Positions 8,532 through 16,983 of a stretch of 64,000 bases of DNA are shown here, piece after piece. The notes below the pieces were generated by a model. That model did no database searches, was not told where the DNA came from, and saw only the letters and a list, made by a program, of their open reading frames with translations. This stretch comes from Thermalbibacter longus (GTDB lineage Bacteria > Chloroflexota > Chloroflexia > Thermomicrobiales > Thermomicrobiaceae), in NCBI RefSeq assembly GCF_023806485.1, contig NZ_JAMSLR010000001.1:434001-498000 (forward strand). Direction: 5' to 3'. Within the stretch, counting starts at the first letter, position 1, and every line of letters starts with the position of its first letter. Both the position numbers and the translations under genes were made by a program.

Positions 8532-10319
8532 TCAGCCGGTCGTCAGGGCCAGCGACTTCGTCTCCACTACCTGCCGTGCCATCGCCGTGAAGTCATCGAG
8601 TGGCATCGGTCCGAGGTTCTCGTTCGTGCGCAGGCGCACCGCCACGTTGTCCGACGCCGCCTCCTTGTCACCCACGACGAGCATGTAGGGGATTTTCTGG
8701 ATTTGTGCATTGCGGATCTTTGCTTGCATCCGCTCATCGCCCGCGTCGAGCTCGGCACGTAGACCGGCCGACTGCAGTCGCTCGACTACCTGCTGGGCGT
8801 AGGGCAGGTGGCGATCCGCGATCGGTATGACCACTGCCTGCACCGGGGCGAGCCAGACCGGGAAGGCACCTGCGAAGTGCTCGATGAGGATGCCAATGAA
8901 CCGCTCCAGCGACCCGTAAATCACGCGGTGGATGACCACTGGCGTCTTCTCCGACCCGTCGCGGTCGGTGTAGGTGCAGTCGAATCGTCGTGGGAGCTGG
9001 AAATCGAGCTGGATCGTGCCGGTCTGCCAGGAGCGGCCGATTGCGTCCTCCATCAGGATGTCGATCTTCGGCCCGTAGAAGGCGCCCTCGCCCTCGCCGA
9101 GCAGGTAGTTACCCGGGCCAGCGTGCTTGTCGAGAATGCGCTTGAGGGCGTCCTCGGCTTTGTTCCAGGTCTCGGGGTCGCCCAGGTAGCTCTCCGGTCG
9201 CGTGCCCAGCCGTAGCGTGTACTTGAGGCCGAAGATGCCGTAGAACAGGTTGGCGATCTCGAGAATCCGGTCGAACTCCTCCTCGATCTGGTCCTCCGTG
9301 ACGAAGATGTGGGCATCATCCTGCTGGAACTTCCGCACCCGCAACAAGCCGTGCAGCGTGCCCGACCGCTCGTAGCGGTGGAGGATGTCGCAGTCGGAGA
9401 GGCGGAGCGGCAGATCCCGGTAGCTGCGCTTCTTGAGGTTATAGACCACCATGGCGTTCGGGCAGTTCATGGGCTTGACGCCGTAGGTGAGGTGTTCTTC
9501 GACCGGGATGACGAACATGTTCTCCCGGTAGTGCTCCCAGTGCCCGGAGGTTTCCCACAAGCTCTTGTCGTTGATCAGCGGGGCAGCGATCTCCTGGTAA
9601 CCGCGCCGCTCGTGCTCCTCTCGCCAGAAAGCGAGCAGCGTGTTGAGGATCTTCAGCCCCTTCGGCAGCCAGTAGGGCATGCCGGGCGCTGTCTGGTCGA
9701 AGTGGAACAGCTCCAGCTCGCGTCCCAGGCGGCGATGATCTCGGCGCTCGGCTTCCTCCAGCCGGTGCAGGTATCGCTCCAGCTCCTCCCGCGTGGGGAA
9801 GGATGTGCCGTAGATCCGTTGGAGCTGCGGCCGGCGCTCATCGCCACGCCAGTAGGCGCCGGCGATCTTGAGCAGCTTGAAGACTCCGATCTTGGACGTG
9901 TCCTCGACGTGCGGCCCTCGACAGAGGTCGACGAAGCTGTCGTGCGTGTAGGTCGAGATAACTTCTCCTTCGGGAAACTCGTCGATGAGCTCCAGCTTGT
10001 ATGGCTGATCCTCGAAGATCTGGCGCGCCTCTTGGCGACTGACGACACTCCGCACGAAGGGGTAGGCCGCCTCTTTGATCTCGGCCATGCGCCGCTCGAT
10101 CGTCGCCAGATCCTCCGGTGTCAGCGGCCGGGGAAGATCGAAGTCGTAGTAGAACCCATCGGCAATGGCTGGGCCGATGCCGAGCTTGGCGCCCGGGAAC
10201 ATCTCGAGCACTGCCTGGGCCATCACGTGCGCGCAGGAGTGCCGCATCCTCGCCAGCTCGAGCTCGGCTTTGCTCTCTGCGGCGACCTGAAGATCCATCT
10301 CCTCCGTAATCTGTGGCAT
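8532..10319 (-). CDS. thrS: Threonyl-tRNA synthetase lacking the N-terminal TGS domain
   Basis: 595 residues; charges tRNA-Thr with threonine. The editing domain is present: HSCAHVMAQ (His27, His31) and the Cys-His part FVDLCRGPHV. Class II catalytic motifs follow: GHWEHYRENMF, LKPMNCPN-type (VKPMNCPNAMV), LHGLLRVRKFQQDD and the C-terminal motif GSLERFIGILIEH. The anticodon-binding domain ends the protein. Standard enzymes carry a roughly 60-residue TGS domain first; here only about 25 residues precede the editing domain. GGAGG is six bases before the ATG. A T-box leader precedes the gene. Confidence 0.96.
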   Translation of the reverse strand: MPQITEEMDLQVAAESKAELELARMRHSCAHVMAQAVLEMFPGAKLGIGPAIADGFYYDFDLPRPLTPEDLATIERRMAEIKEAAYPFVRSVVSRQEARQIFEDQPYKLELIDEFPEGEVISTYTHDSFVDLCRGPHVEDTSKIGVFKLLKIAGAYWRGDERRPQLQRIYGTSFPTREELERYLHRLEEAERRDHRRLGRELELFHFDQTAPGMPYWLPKGLKILNTLLAFWREEHERRGYQEIAAPLINDKSLWETSGHWEHYRENMFVIPVEEHLTYGVKPMNCPNAMVVYNLKKRSYRDLPLRLSDCDILHRYERSGTLHGLLRVRKFQQDDAHIFVTEDQIEEEFDRILEIANLFYGIFGLKYTLRLGTRPESYLGDPETWNKAEDALKRILDKHAGPGNYLLGEGEGAFYGPKIDILMEDAIGRSWQTGTIQLDFQLPRRFDCTYTDRDGSEKTPVVIHRVIYGSLERFIGILIEHFAGAFPVWLAPVQAVVIPIADRHLPYAQQVVERLQSAGLRAELDAGDERMQAKIRNAQIQKIPYMLVVGDKEAASDNVAVRLRTNENLGPMPLDDFTAMARQVVETKSLALTTG

Positions 10320-10363
10320 CGCTGCACCTCCCTCGTCGGGTGATACTAGCCCTCGCTAACGAT

Positions 10364-10625
10364 CCGGGCCTGCCGCCCCGGAGGGACGACAGGCCCGGCC
10401 TGACGTGGTTCCACCCTCATTTCGCCGCGTCGCCACGAGCCGAACGACACGGCGCTCGTTACTGCCCGGTAACGGGGGCCTCCGGGTCTGGCTACTAGCC
10501 TCGCATTCGCCAGCCGGCTCGCGGGGGGTTTTCACCGGGTGGTTTCCCGACGAGGCTCGCAGCCACGGGCCTCGTCTCTCTGGAGGGGCCTGACCCGGCT
10601 ACTCGTCCCGGTCGACGCCTTTCCG
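10364..10625 (-). ncRNA. T-box leader of thrS
   Basis: The minus strand between tRNA-Val and thrS carries the hallmark T-box sequence AGGGTGGAACCACG (plus coordinates 10404-10417), which pairs with the tRNA acceptor end. Upstream are stem-I-like elements: GACGAG pairing with CTCGTC, an AGAGAG segment, then GGGAAACCACC where an ACC threonine specifier could lie. Downstream is a 9-bp stem CCGGGCCTG/CAGGCCCGG (10364-10398). That stem has no U-run and lies about 45 bases before the start codon. A GATAAT box at 10631-10636 suggests transcription starts near 10624. Uncharged tRNA-Thr should raise thrS expression. The specifier assignment is tentative. Confidence 0.85.
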
Positions 10626-10678
10626 CATCCATTATCGCACATGCTGGTCGAACGTGCGGAGGGAAGCTGCGCGGTCCC

Positions 10679-10707
10679 AAAAGAAAAGCCGCCGGTGAAA
10701 CCGGCGG
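10679..10707 (-). terminator. Rho-independent terminator of tRNA-Val
   Basis: Minus-strand stem CCGCCGGT/ACCGGCGG with a 3-base loop (plus 10689-10707), followed directly by a U-rich tract CTTTTCTTTT. It lies just past the tRNA and separates it from the thrS leader. Confidence 0.85.
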
Positions 10708-10723
10708 GTCGATCAGAACGGGG

Positions 10724-10797
10724 TGGGCGGTAGTAGACTCGAACTACTGACCTCCACGATGTCAACGTGGCGCTCTAACCTGCTGAGCTAACCGCCC
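10724..10797 (-). tRNA. tRNA-Val (anticodon GAC)
   Basis: A 74-base cloverleaf. Acceptor GGGCGGT pairs with ACCGCCC and discriminator A follows. The D arm is TAGCTCAGCAGGTTAGAGC. The anticodon stem CCACG/CGTGG encloses loop TTGACAT, giving GAC, and the T arm has GTTCGAGTC. The 3' CCA is not encoded. A strong promoter precedes it and a terminator follows it, so it is a single-gene unit. Confidence 0.95.
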
Positions 10798-10811
10798 CCG
10801 TTGCATGAACG

Positions 10812-10840
10812 AGTATAGCGTCTCCCTGGGTGCCTGGCAA
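10812..10840 (-). promoter_or_regulatory. Promoter of tRNA-Val
   Basis: Minus-strand TTGCCA (10835-10840) and TATACT (10812-10817), 17 bases apart, end 14 bases before the mature tRNA 5' end. Confidence 0.7.
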
Positions 10841-11010
10841 GGGGCGCCGCCGGTCCTGTTGGGCCCGTGAACAGGCAGAGCGTACCTGGTCGGCCGCGTC
10901 GGGCTTTCACCCAGAAAGTGAACCGAACGGTGCATCGCTGGGGTTTCGTCCGTACACTATGACCGGTGCGCATGTGGACGGGCGGCAACTGACTCGAGGG
11001 CGTTGGCTGC

Positions 11011-13620
11011 ATGAGTACGCCGATCCGGCGCCAGTACCTCGCCATTAAGCGACAGTATCCCGACATCATCGTCTTCTTCCGGTTGGGCGACTTCTACGAG
11101 ACCTTCGACGACGATGCCCGGCTGGCCGCCTCGGTGCTCGACATCACCCTCACATCGCGCGAGATGGGACGCGGCCAGCGCGTTCCGATGGCGGGCATCC
11201 CCTGTCACGCCGCTGAGAGCTACATCGCCCGCCTGGTGGCCGCCGGCTACAAGGTCGCGGTCTGTGACCAGATCGGCGAGCCGAATGGCCGGCAGCTCGT
11301 CGAGCGCCGGGTGACCCGGGTGGTCACACCTGGGACGGTAACTGATCCCGCGATGCTCGAGGCCAGCCGCAACACCTATATCGCGGCTGCGCTGTTGGAA
11401 GGCGAGCGAGCGGGATTGGCGGTCGCCGACCTCTCGACGGGCGAGTTCGTCACTACCGAGATCGTGGCCGAGCGGTCAGAGGAGGCAGTGGCGGCGTTGC
11501 AGCGCGAGTTGCTGCGTCTCGCTCCCGCCGAAATCATCCGCCCGCCAGCCGTCGGGGACCAGCCTGACCTCTTGGGCCAGGCCATCCCCGAAGGTGCCTA
11601 CGTAACGCCGACCGAGCCAGCGAGCTGGCGCTTCCACTCGGCCGAGCAGGCGCTGAAGGAGCACTTCGAGGTCGAGACTCTCGAGGGGTTCGGCTGTGCC
11701 GGGAAACCGCTGGCGGTACGCGCGGCCGGCGCGCTGCTCCAGTACCTCACCGAGACCCAGATGGGGAGCCTGGCGCAGATCGTCGAGCTGAGCACGTACA
11801 GCCTGGATCGCTATATGACACTCGACGCTCAGACGCGCCGCAACCTCGAGTTGACCGAGAGCAGCCGCGGCGAGCGCCGCCACTCGCTGATCGCCGTGCT
11901 CGACCAGACGAGGACGCCGATGGGGGCGCGGCTACTCCGGCGGTGGGTCGGCCAGCCGCTGCTCGACCTGGAGGAGATCCGGGAACGGCAGCGTGGGGTA
12001 AGCGCGCTGGTGCGCAACGCGCTCGCGCGGGCTCGTCTACGGGAGCTGCTCGGACAGGTTGCCGATCTGGAGCGACTCATCAACCGTGTCGTTACCGGCG
12101 CGGCTGGTCCGCGCGAGCTCGCGAGCCTGGGGCGTTCACTCGCCACGTTGCCGTCGATCCGCGAGGCGCTGGCGCCAGCGCCAGAACTGGCAGGGCTGGC
12201 CACCCTCCCAGAGTGCGATGACCTGGTGCGGTTGATCGACACGGCGCTCGTCGATGACCCACCGGCAGCGCTGGGCCAGGCGCCGGCTATTCGGCCCGGC
12301 TTCAGTCCGGAGCTCGACGGGCTTCGTACGGCCTCACGCGAGGCGCGCGAGTGGATCGCGGGGTTGGAGCAGGCTGAGCGTGAGCGCACCGGTATCAAGT
12401 CGCTCAAGGTGGGATACAACAAAGTCTTCGGCTACTACATCGAGGTCAGCAACGCCAACCGGGCGCTCGTCCCGCCCCATTACCAGCGGAAGCAGACGCT
12501 CGTCGGAGCCGAGCGCTACATCACGCCGGAGCTGAAGGAGTACGAGAGCCGGGTGCTCCACGCCGAGGAGCGGATCGCAGAGCTGGAGGCTGAGGTCTAC
12601 CGGCGACTGCTCGCCGAGGTCGCGGCAGCGGCCGACCGAGTGCGGCGCATCGCTCGCCAGCTCGCGCAGCTCGATACGCTGGCCAGCTTGGCTGAAGTGG
12701 CAGTGCGCCGCCGCTATGTGTGCCCGGAGGTGGACGAGAGCACGGTCATCGAGATCGCCGGGGGCCGGCACCCAGTGGTAGAGGCTGCCCTGGATGCTGG
12801 GAGCTTCGTGCCCAACGATACCCTGCTCGACACCGAAGACCAGCAGATCGTCATCCTGACCGGCCCCAATATGGCGGGCAAGTCCACGTACCTGCGGCAG
12901 GTCGCCCTGATCGTTCTCCTGGCGCAGATCGGATCCTTCGTCCCGGCCGAGCGGGCGCGCATCGGGCTAGTCGATCGCATCTTCACTCGCATCGGCGCTC
13001 AGGACGACATCGCTAGCGGCCAGAGCACCTTCATGGTCGAGATGATCGAGACGGCGACGATTCTGCACCACGCGACGCGCCGCTCGCTGGTGGTGCTCGA
13101 CGAGATCGGCCGGGGCACCAGCACCTACGACGGCCTGGCAATCGCCCGCGCGGTGGTGGAGCACCTGCACAACAGCAGCCGGCTCGGTTGCCGCACCCTC
13201 TTCGCGACCCACTATCACGAGCTGACCGCTCTGGAGCGCGTGTTGCCGCGCGTGAGAAACTACCGGGTGGACGTGCTCGAGGAGGGCGAGCGTGTCGTCT
13301 TCCTGCACCGCGTCGTTCCGGGCGGTGCTGACAAGAGCTACGGGATCCATGTGGCACAGCTCGCTGGGCTGCCACGAGCAGTCCTGCGGCGGGCACGGGA
13401 GATTCTGGCCGAGCTCGAAGCTGGCAATCGCAGCGAGCGACGGCGGCGTCGCGAGGCCATGGAGCGCGTTCCAGCCGCGGCGCTGCAGCTCACGCTGTTC
13501 GCGCCGCCGCACCCGGTACTCGAGGAGCTGAAGCAGCTCGATATCGAAGCCCTCTCGCCGATCGAGGCGTTGACGACTCTCTACGAGCTGCAGCGCCGCC
13601 TGCGGGAAGACGGGTCATGA
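11011..13620 (+). CDS. mutS: DNA mismatch repair protein MutS
   Basis: 869 residues, full-length MutS1. It binds mismatches and starts repair with MutL. The mismatch-binding Phe-x-Glu motif is in RLGDFYETF (Phe28, Glu30). The clamp and lever region spans about 250-560. The ATPase domain has Walker A GPNMAGKST near 618, then STFMVEM, Walker B-type LVVLDEIGRGTSTYDG and ATHYHEL. The start ATG has only a distant GAGGG, but the N-terminus PIRRQYLAIKRQYPD matches the family. A TACACT box at 10953-10958 may be its -10. The last codons overlap a convergent MFS gene by six bases. Confidence 0.97.
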   Translation: MSTPIRRQYLAIKRQYPDIIVFFRLGDFYETFDDDARLAASVLDITLTSREMGRGQRVPMAGIPCHAAESYIARLVAAGYKVAVCDQIGEPNGRQLVERRVTRVVTPGTVTDPAMLEASRNTYIAAALLEGERAGLAVADLSTGEFVTTEIVAERSEEAVAALQRELLRLAPAEIIRPPAVGDQPDLLGQAIPEGAYVTPTEPASWRFHSAEQALKEHFEVETLEGFGCAGKPLAVRAAGALLQYLTETQMGSLAQIVELSTYSLDRYMTLDAQTRRNLELTESSRGERRHSLIAVLDQTRTPMGARLLRRWVGQPLLDLEEIRERQRGVSALVRNALARARLRELLGQVADLERLINRVVTGAAGPRELASLGRSLATLPSIREALAPAPELAGLATLPECDDLVRLIDTALVDDPPAALGQAPAIRPGFSPELDGLRTASREAREWIAGLEQAERERTGIKSLKVGYNKVFGYYIEVSNANRALVPPHYQRKQTLVGAERYITPELKEYESRVLHAEERIAELEAEVYRRLLAEVAAAADRVRRIARQLAQLDTLASLAEVAVRRRYVCPEVDESTVIEIAGGRHPVVEAALDAGSFVPNDTLLDTEDQQIVILTGPNMAGKSTYLRQVALIVLLAQIGSFVPAERARIGLVDRIFTRIGAQDDIASGQSTFMVEMIETATILHHATRRSLVVLDEIGRGTSTYDGLAIARAVVEHLHNSSRLGCRTLFATHYHELTALERVLPRVRNYRVDVLEEGERVVFLHRVVPGGADKSYGIHVAQLAGLPRAVLRRAREILAELEAGNRSERRRRREAMERVPAAALQLTLFAPPHPVLEELKQLDIEALSPIEALTTLYELQRRLREDGS

Positions 13621-14829
13621 CGGGGCAGGGGCGGTCTCGCGGCTCGGTTCGGGCACACGAGAGCGCAGCGCGACCAGCGGCGCGAGCAGCACCACGGCCA
13701 TAAGCGCGGAGGCGAAGAAAATCGAGCGGGGGCCAGCCAGTTCGTAGAGGGTGGTGAACCACAGCGGCGAGACCCCGCGCACCAGGAACTTAGCCGCGCC
13801 GAAGTAGGCCGAGACGGTACCTCGGATCTCGGGGATAGCGCGGATTGCCAGCGTGTTGAGTGCCGCCCAGGTGCCGATTCCGAAGCCGCCGAGCAGAAAG
13901 TTTCCGATGGCAAAGGCGAGAGGCGACGGCGCCATCCCCATCCAAACCAAGGAGAGTGCCATGCCGCCAGCGCCGAGCGCGGCGCCACGGTAGACGCCGA
14001 TGCGTTCGATGATGTAGCCGCCGGCCGGGCCGAGGAAGAGCCCGGCTAGCCCGTTTACTGCCAGGATGGCTCCTGTAGAGCCAGTGGCGATACCCCAGAG
14101 ATCGCGCAGAACCTCGCCGTAGAGGTACTGGGCTCCTTGCATCGCGCCGCTCGCCAGGAAGGAGAGGCTGGCCAGCAGCAGGACGGTGGTGCCGATAGAC
14201 CGGTAAATCGCTGCGAGCTCGCCGCGCAGATCCGTTGAGCGGCGCCGCGCCGGAACCTCCCGCCCGTAGCTCCGGAACCAGGCCAGGAACCAGAATGCCA
14301 GAGCCCAGGTCAGCATAGCTGCCAGGAGGTAGTACGCTTGCCAGCCTAGAGGCGCGACCAGACCGGCTACTACCGCGCCCATCATCGTGCCGGCGAGGTT
14401 CGTGCTCGAGAAGATACCCATCGCGCGGCCGTAGCGGTGGGGAGGAAGCACATCGCCGAGCGTCGCCATCAGGATCGGTGTCATGAAGGCATTGGTGATC
14501 CCCTGCAGCACCTGGCCGAGGAGGAAGACCGGAAAGCTGGGCGCCAGCCCACAGAGGAGCGTCGCGGCGCCATAGCTCGCGAACCCGAGCAGGATGGACG
14601 AGCGCCGCGACGTCAGGTCGGAAATGCTGCCGGAGACGAGCTGCACTCCGGCATAGGCAATCATGTAGGCCGGTACGCTCAGCGAGAAGGTGGCCCGGTC
14701 GACGTCGAACGCGTCCATCATCATATGGAAGTAGACCGGGATGGCCCCGCTGCCGAACGGGCCTGCCGCCGCCCCGAGGTAGAACGGGGCGAGCCTCCAC
14801 TGGTTGATCCCCTCCAGGCGTGTGGTCAC
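13615..14829 (-). CDS. MFS transporter
   Basis: 404 residues with about twelve hydrophobic spans and typical major facilitator marks, such as the cytoplasmic loop SGSISDLTSRRSSILLGF after the second span. Predicted proton-driven uptake or efflux of an unknown small molecule. The frame is open to 14865, but a TATACT -10-like box at 14856-14861 lies inside that extension. A GTG at 14827-14829 giving MTTRLEGINQWRLAPFYLG is therefore the more sensible start. Convergent with mutS, overlapping by six bases. Confidence 0.85.
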   Translation of the reverse strand: MTTRLEGINQWRLAPFYLGAAAGPFGSGAIPVYFHMMMDAFDVDRATFSLSVPAYMIAYAGVQLVSGSISDLTSRRSSILLGFASYGAATLLCGLAPSFPVFLLGQVLQGITNAFMTPILMATLGDVLPPHRYGRAMGIFSSTNLAGTMMGAVVAGLVAPLGWQAYYLLAAMLTWALAFWFLAWFRSYGREVPARRRSTDLRGELAAIYRSIGTTVLLLASLSFLASGAMQGAQYLYGEVLRDLWGIATGSTGAILAVNGLAGLFLGPAGGYIIERIGVYRGAALGAGGMALSLVWMGMAPSPLAFAIGNFLLGGFGIGTWAALNTLAIRAIPEIRGTVSAYFGAAKFLVRGVSPLWFTTLYELAGPRSIFFASALMAVVLLAPLVALRSRVPEPSRETAPAPS

Positions 14830-15205
14830 CGGTGCGCTCTCGCTTCCCGCCGGGCAGTATAGCAACCGGCCGGGCGTTGGGAGCGATGGCGCTCTCTCTG
14901 GCGGCTGCGCGCTCGCCTCCCCGCATCATAATTGTGCGTTCAGCACAAAAGAGCCTCCTCACTTTGGTCGTTCAAACCTGGTTGCATGCTCTGGCGGTCA
15001 CTATAGTGGCGTCAGCTATCGGTGACGCCTTCAGCGTTTTGGGGAGATGCACAAGTGACGGCGCTAAATTCGATCCGTCGAGCGCGTCCTCCATAGGGCC
15101 ACTCGTGCTGGTTGCACGCCGGGGAGTGCCGTGCAGCCGGCTACCTGTTTCGCTCGAGTAGGCGTGGCTGCCGTGAAGCAGCCGCAGGTGGAGGGATGCT
15201 CGACG
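14830..15205 (+). promoter_or_regulatory. Control region upstream of amt-glnK
   Basis: About 375 bases between the divergent MFS and amt genes. A TATAGT box at about 15002-15007 sits in a perfect 10-base palindrome CACTATAGTG. A 6-bp hairpin GCGTCA/TGACGC follows 3 bases later. Another hairpin, GGCTGC/GCAGCC, lies about 20 bases before the amt ribosome site. The palindrome over the -10 could be an operator. No known riboswitch recognised. Confidence 0.4.
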
Positions 15206-16504
15206 ATGAGCGAGGGACACATCGCCTGGATGCTCGTTTCGACGGCGCTGGTCTTGCTGATGACTCCGGCCCTGGGGTTTTTCTACGGCGGGCTGGTGCG
15301 CGCGAAGAACGCGCTCAACACCCTGATGATGAGCTTCGCTGCGCTTGGCTTCGTGGGGTTAGGATGGGCGCTTCTCGGCTATTCGCTCGCATTTACCACC
15401 GGCACGCCGCTGATCGGTGGTTTCTCGCACGCGCTGCTGCGCGGGGTGGGCCTGGAGGCCCAGGGTGAGATCCCGCAGATCTTGTTCATGGCATTCCAGG
15501 GGACGTTCGCCATCATCACAGCGGCACTCATCTCCGGCGCTATCGTGGAGCGGATGCGCTTCGGCTCGTACCTCGCGTTCCTGGCGCTGTGGGGACTGCT
15601 CATCTATGCCCCGGTAGCGCACTGGGTCTGGGGCGGCGGCTGGCTGGCGGACCTCGGCGCGCTCGACTTCGCAGGCGGCACGGTGGTGCATGTCAACGCG
15701 GGCGTTGCGGCACTGGCCGCGGCCCTGGCGGTCAAGCAGCGCCGGGACTACGGCCGGCAAGCGATCCTGCCGCATCACATCCCATTCACGCTGCTCGGCG
15801 CGGCACTGCTCTGGCTCGGCTGGTTCGGCTTTAACGGTGGCAGCGCTCTGGCGGCCAACGCGTCGGCGTCGCTGGCCTTCGTCAACACGATGCTGGCGCC
15901 GATGGCGACGCTAGTCGCTTGGATGGCGCTCGATGTGCTGCGCACCGGCAAGTCGACGGCCGTCGGCATGGCGACGGCGATCGTCGTAGGCCTGGTCGCA
16001 ATCACACCGGCGGCTGGCTTCGTGGCGCCGATCTCGGCAGTGATCCTCGGCGGCCTGGCCGCGGTGCCGAGCTACTATGCATTGCTCTGGAGAGCCCGCA
16101 CCCGGCTCGACGACTCGCTCGACGTCTTCGCCGCCCACGGCGTCGGCGGCATCAGCGGCGCCCTGTTGACCGGGGTGTTCGCGCAGCAGTCGTGGAACGG
16201 GGTAGCTGATGGGCTGTTGTTCGGCAACCCGCAACAGCTCGTGGTGCAGGCGATCGCGGTCTTAGCCGTGATGGCCTACAGCGGGATCGGCAGCTTCCTG
16301 ATCCTCAAGCTCGTCGGCCTGGTAGCGACGCTGCGCGTGACGCCGGCAACCGAGAGCATCGGCCTGGATGTCTCTGAGCACGGTGAAGAGGCGTACGGGA
16401 GTGGCGAGGGGGCCATCTTGGTGCCGTCGTCCGACCTGCTTGCTGCTGGGAGCGCTGTGGCGCCAGCGCCACGCTCGCTGCAGGCTTCGGGAGGTGATGC
16501 ATGA
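15206..16504 (+). CDS. amt: Ammonium transporter Amt
   Basis: 432 residues with eleven hydrophobic spans. Family marks: ALGFFYGGLVRAKNALN near the N-terminus, WVWGGGWLADLGALDFAGGTVVHVNAG with the conserved Asp and the pore region, and DVFAAHGVGGISGALLTG with the second pore His. The frame extends upstream, but the ATG at 15206 gives the family N-terminus MSEGHIAWML and follows GGAGGG. It overlaps glnK by four bases (ATGA), the classic amt-glnK arrangement in which the PII protein plugs the channel when nitrogen is plentiful. Confidence 0.95.
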   Translation: MSEGHIAWMLVSTALVLLMTPALGFFYGGLVRAKNALNTLMMSFAALGFVGLGWALLGYSLAFTTGTPLIGGFSHALLRGVGLEAQGEIPQILFMAFQGTFAIITAALISGAIVERMRFGSYLAFLALWGLLIYAPVAHWVWGGGWLADLGALDFAGGTVVHVNAGVAALAAALAVKQRRDYGRQAILPHHIPFTLLGAALLWLGWFGFNGGSALAANASASLAFVNTMLAPMATLVAWMALDVLRTGKSTAVGMATAIVVGLVAITPAAGFVAPISAVILGGLAAVPSYYALLWRARTRLDDSLDVFAAHGVGGISGALLTGVFAQQSWNGVADGLLFGNPQQLVVQAIAVLAVMAYSGIGSFLILKLVGLVATLRVTPATESIGLDVSEHGEEAYGSGEGAILVPSSDLLAAGSAVAPAPRSLQASGGDA

Positions 16505-16851
16505 AGCTCGTCGTCGCGATCGTCCGCACCGAGAAGCTGAACGACGTGCTGGAGGCGCTGTTCCGGGCCGAGGTGCGCGGGTTGACTATCACGCCGGCCC
16601 GCGGGCACGGTGGAGAGACCGAGCAGGTCGAGACCTACCGGGGAACGACCATCAAGATGGAGCTCTCACAGAAGGTGCGGCTGGAGATCGGTGTCTCGGA
16701 TCATTTCGTGGAGCCGACCGTCGAGGCGATCATGAGCGCGGCCCGCACCGGCGAGGTCGGTGACGGCAAGATCTTCGTGCTACCAGTCGAGCGTGTCTAT
16801 CGGATTCGTACCGGCGAGCGGGACGAGGCGGCGGTGACGCCGGTCGCCTAG
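16501..16851 (+). CDS. glnK: PII-family nitrogen regulator GlnK without the uridylylated tyrosine
   Basis: 116 residues; trimeric sensor of 2-oxoglutarate, ATP and ADP that controls Amt. The fold is recognisable: MKLVVAIVRTEKLNDVLEAL, the T-loop GHGGETEQVETYRGTTIK, then VRLEIGVSD and GEVGDGKIFVLPVERVYRIRTGERD (the C-loop with the nucleotide-binding Arg residues). Counting from Met1, Tyr46 is kept but position 51, uridylylated in enterobacterial PII, is Ile. Control by nucleotide binding alone is therefore inferred. Translationally coupled to amt. Confidence 0.95.
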   Translation: MKLVVAIVRTEKLNDVLEALFRAEVRGLTITPARGHGGETEQVETYRGTTIKMELSQKVRLEIGVSDHFVEPTVEAIMSAARTGEVGDGKIFVLPVERVYRIRTGERDEAAVTPVA

Positions 16852-16876
16852 ATCACCATGCCTACCCACCCACCGA

Positions 16877-16905
16877 CCGCCCGCGGGGGCTGACCCCGCG
16901 GGCGG
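16877..16905. terminator. Two-way terminator hairpin between glnK and gltB
   Basis: Perfect 12-bp inverted repeat CCGCCCGCGGGG/CCCCGCGGGCGG with a 5-base loop, 25 bases after glnK and 78 bases after the gltB stop on the other strand. No U-run on either side, but its position between convergent genes fits bidirectional termination. Confidence 0.65.
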
Positions 16906-16983
16906 CACCTCGTCGAATATCCCCGATTTCTCACTCGCGTTGTCGCGAGCCCGGTGCCGTCGGCGAGCGGCGGAGCTTGGTTC

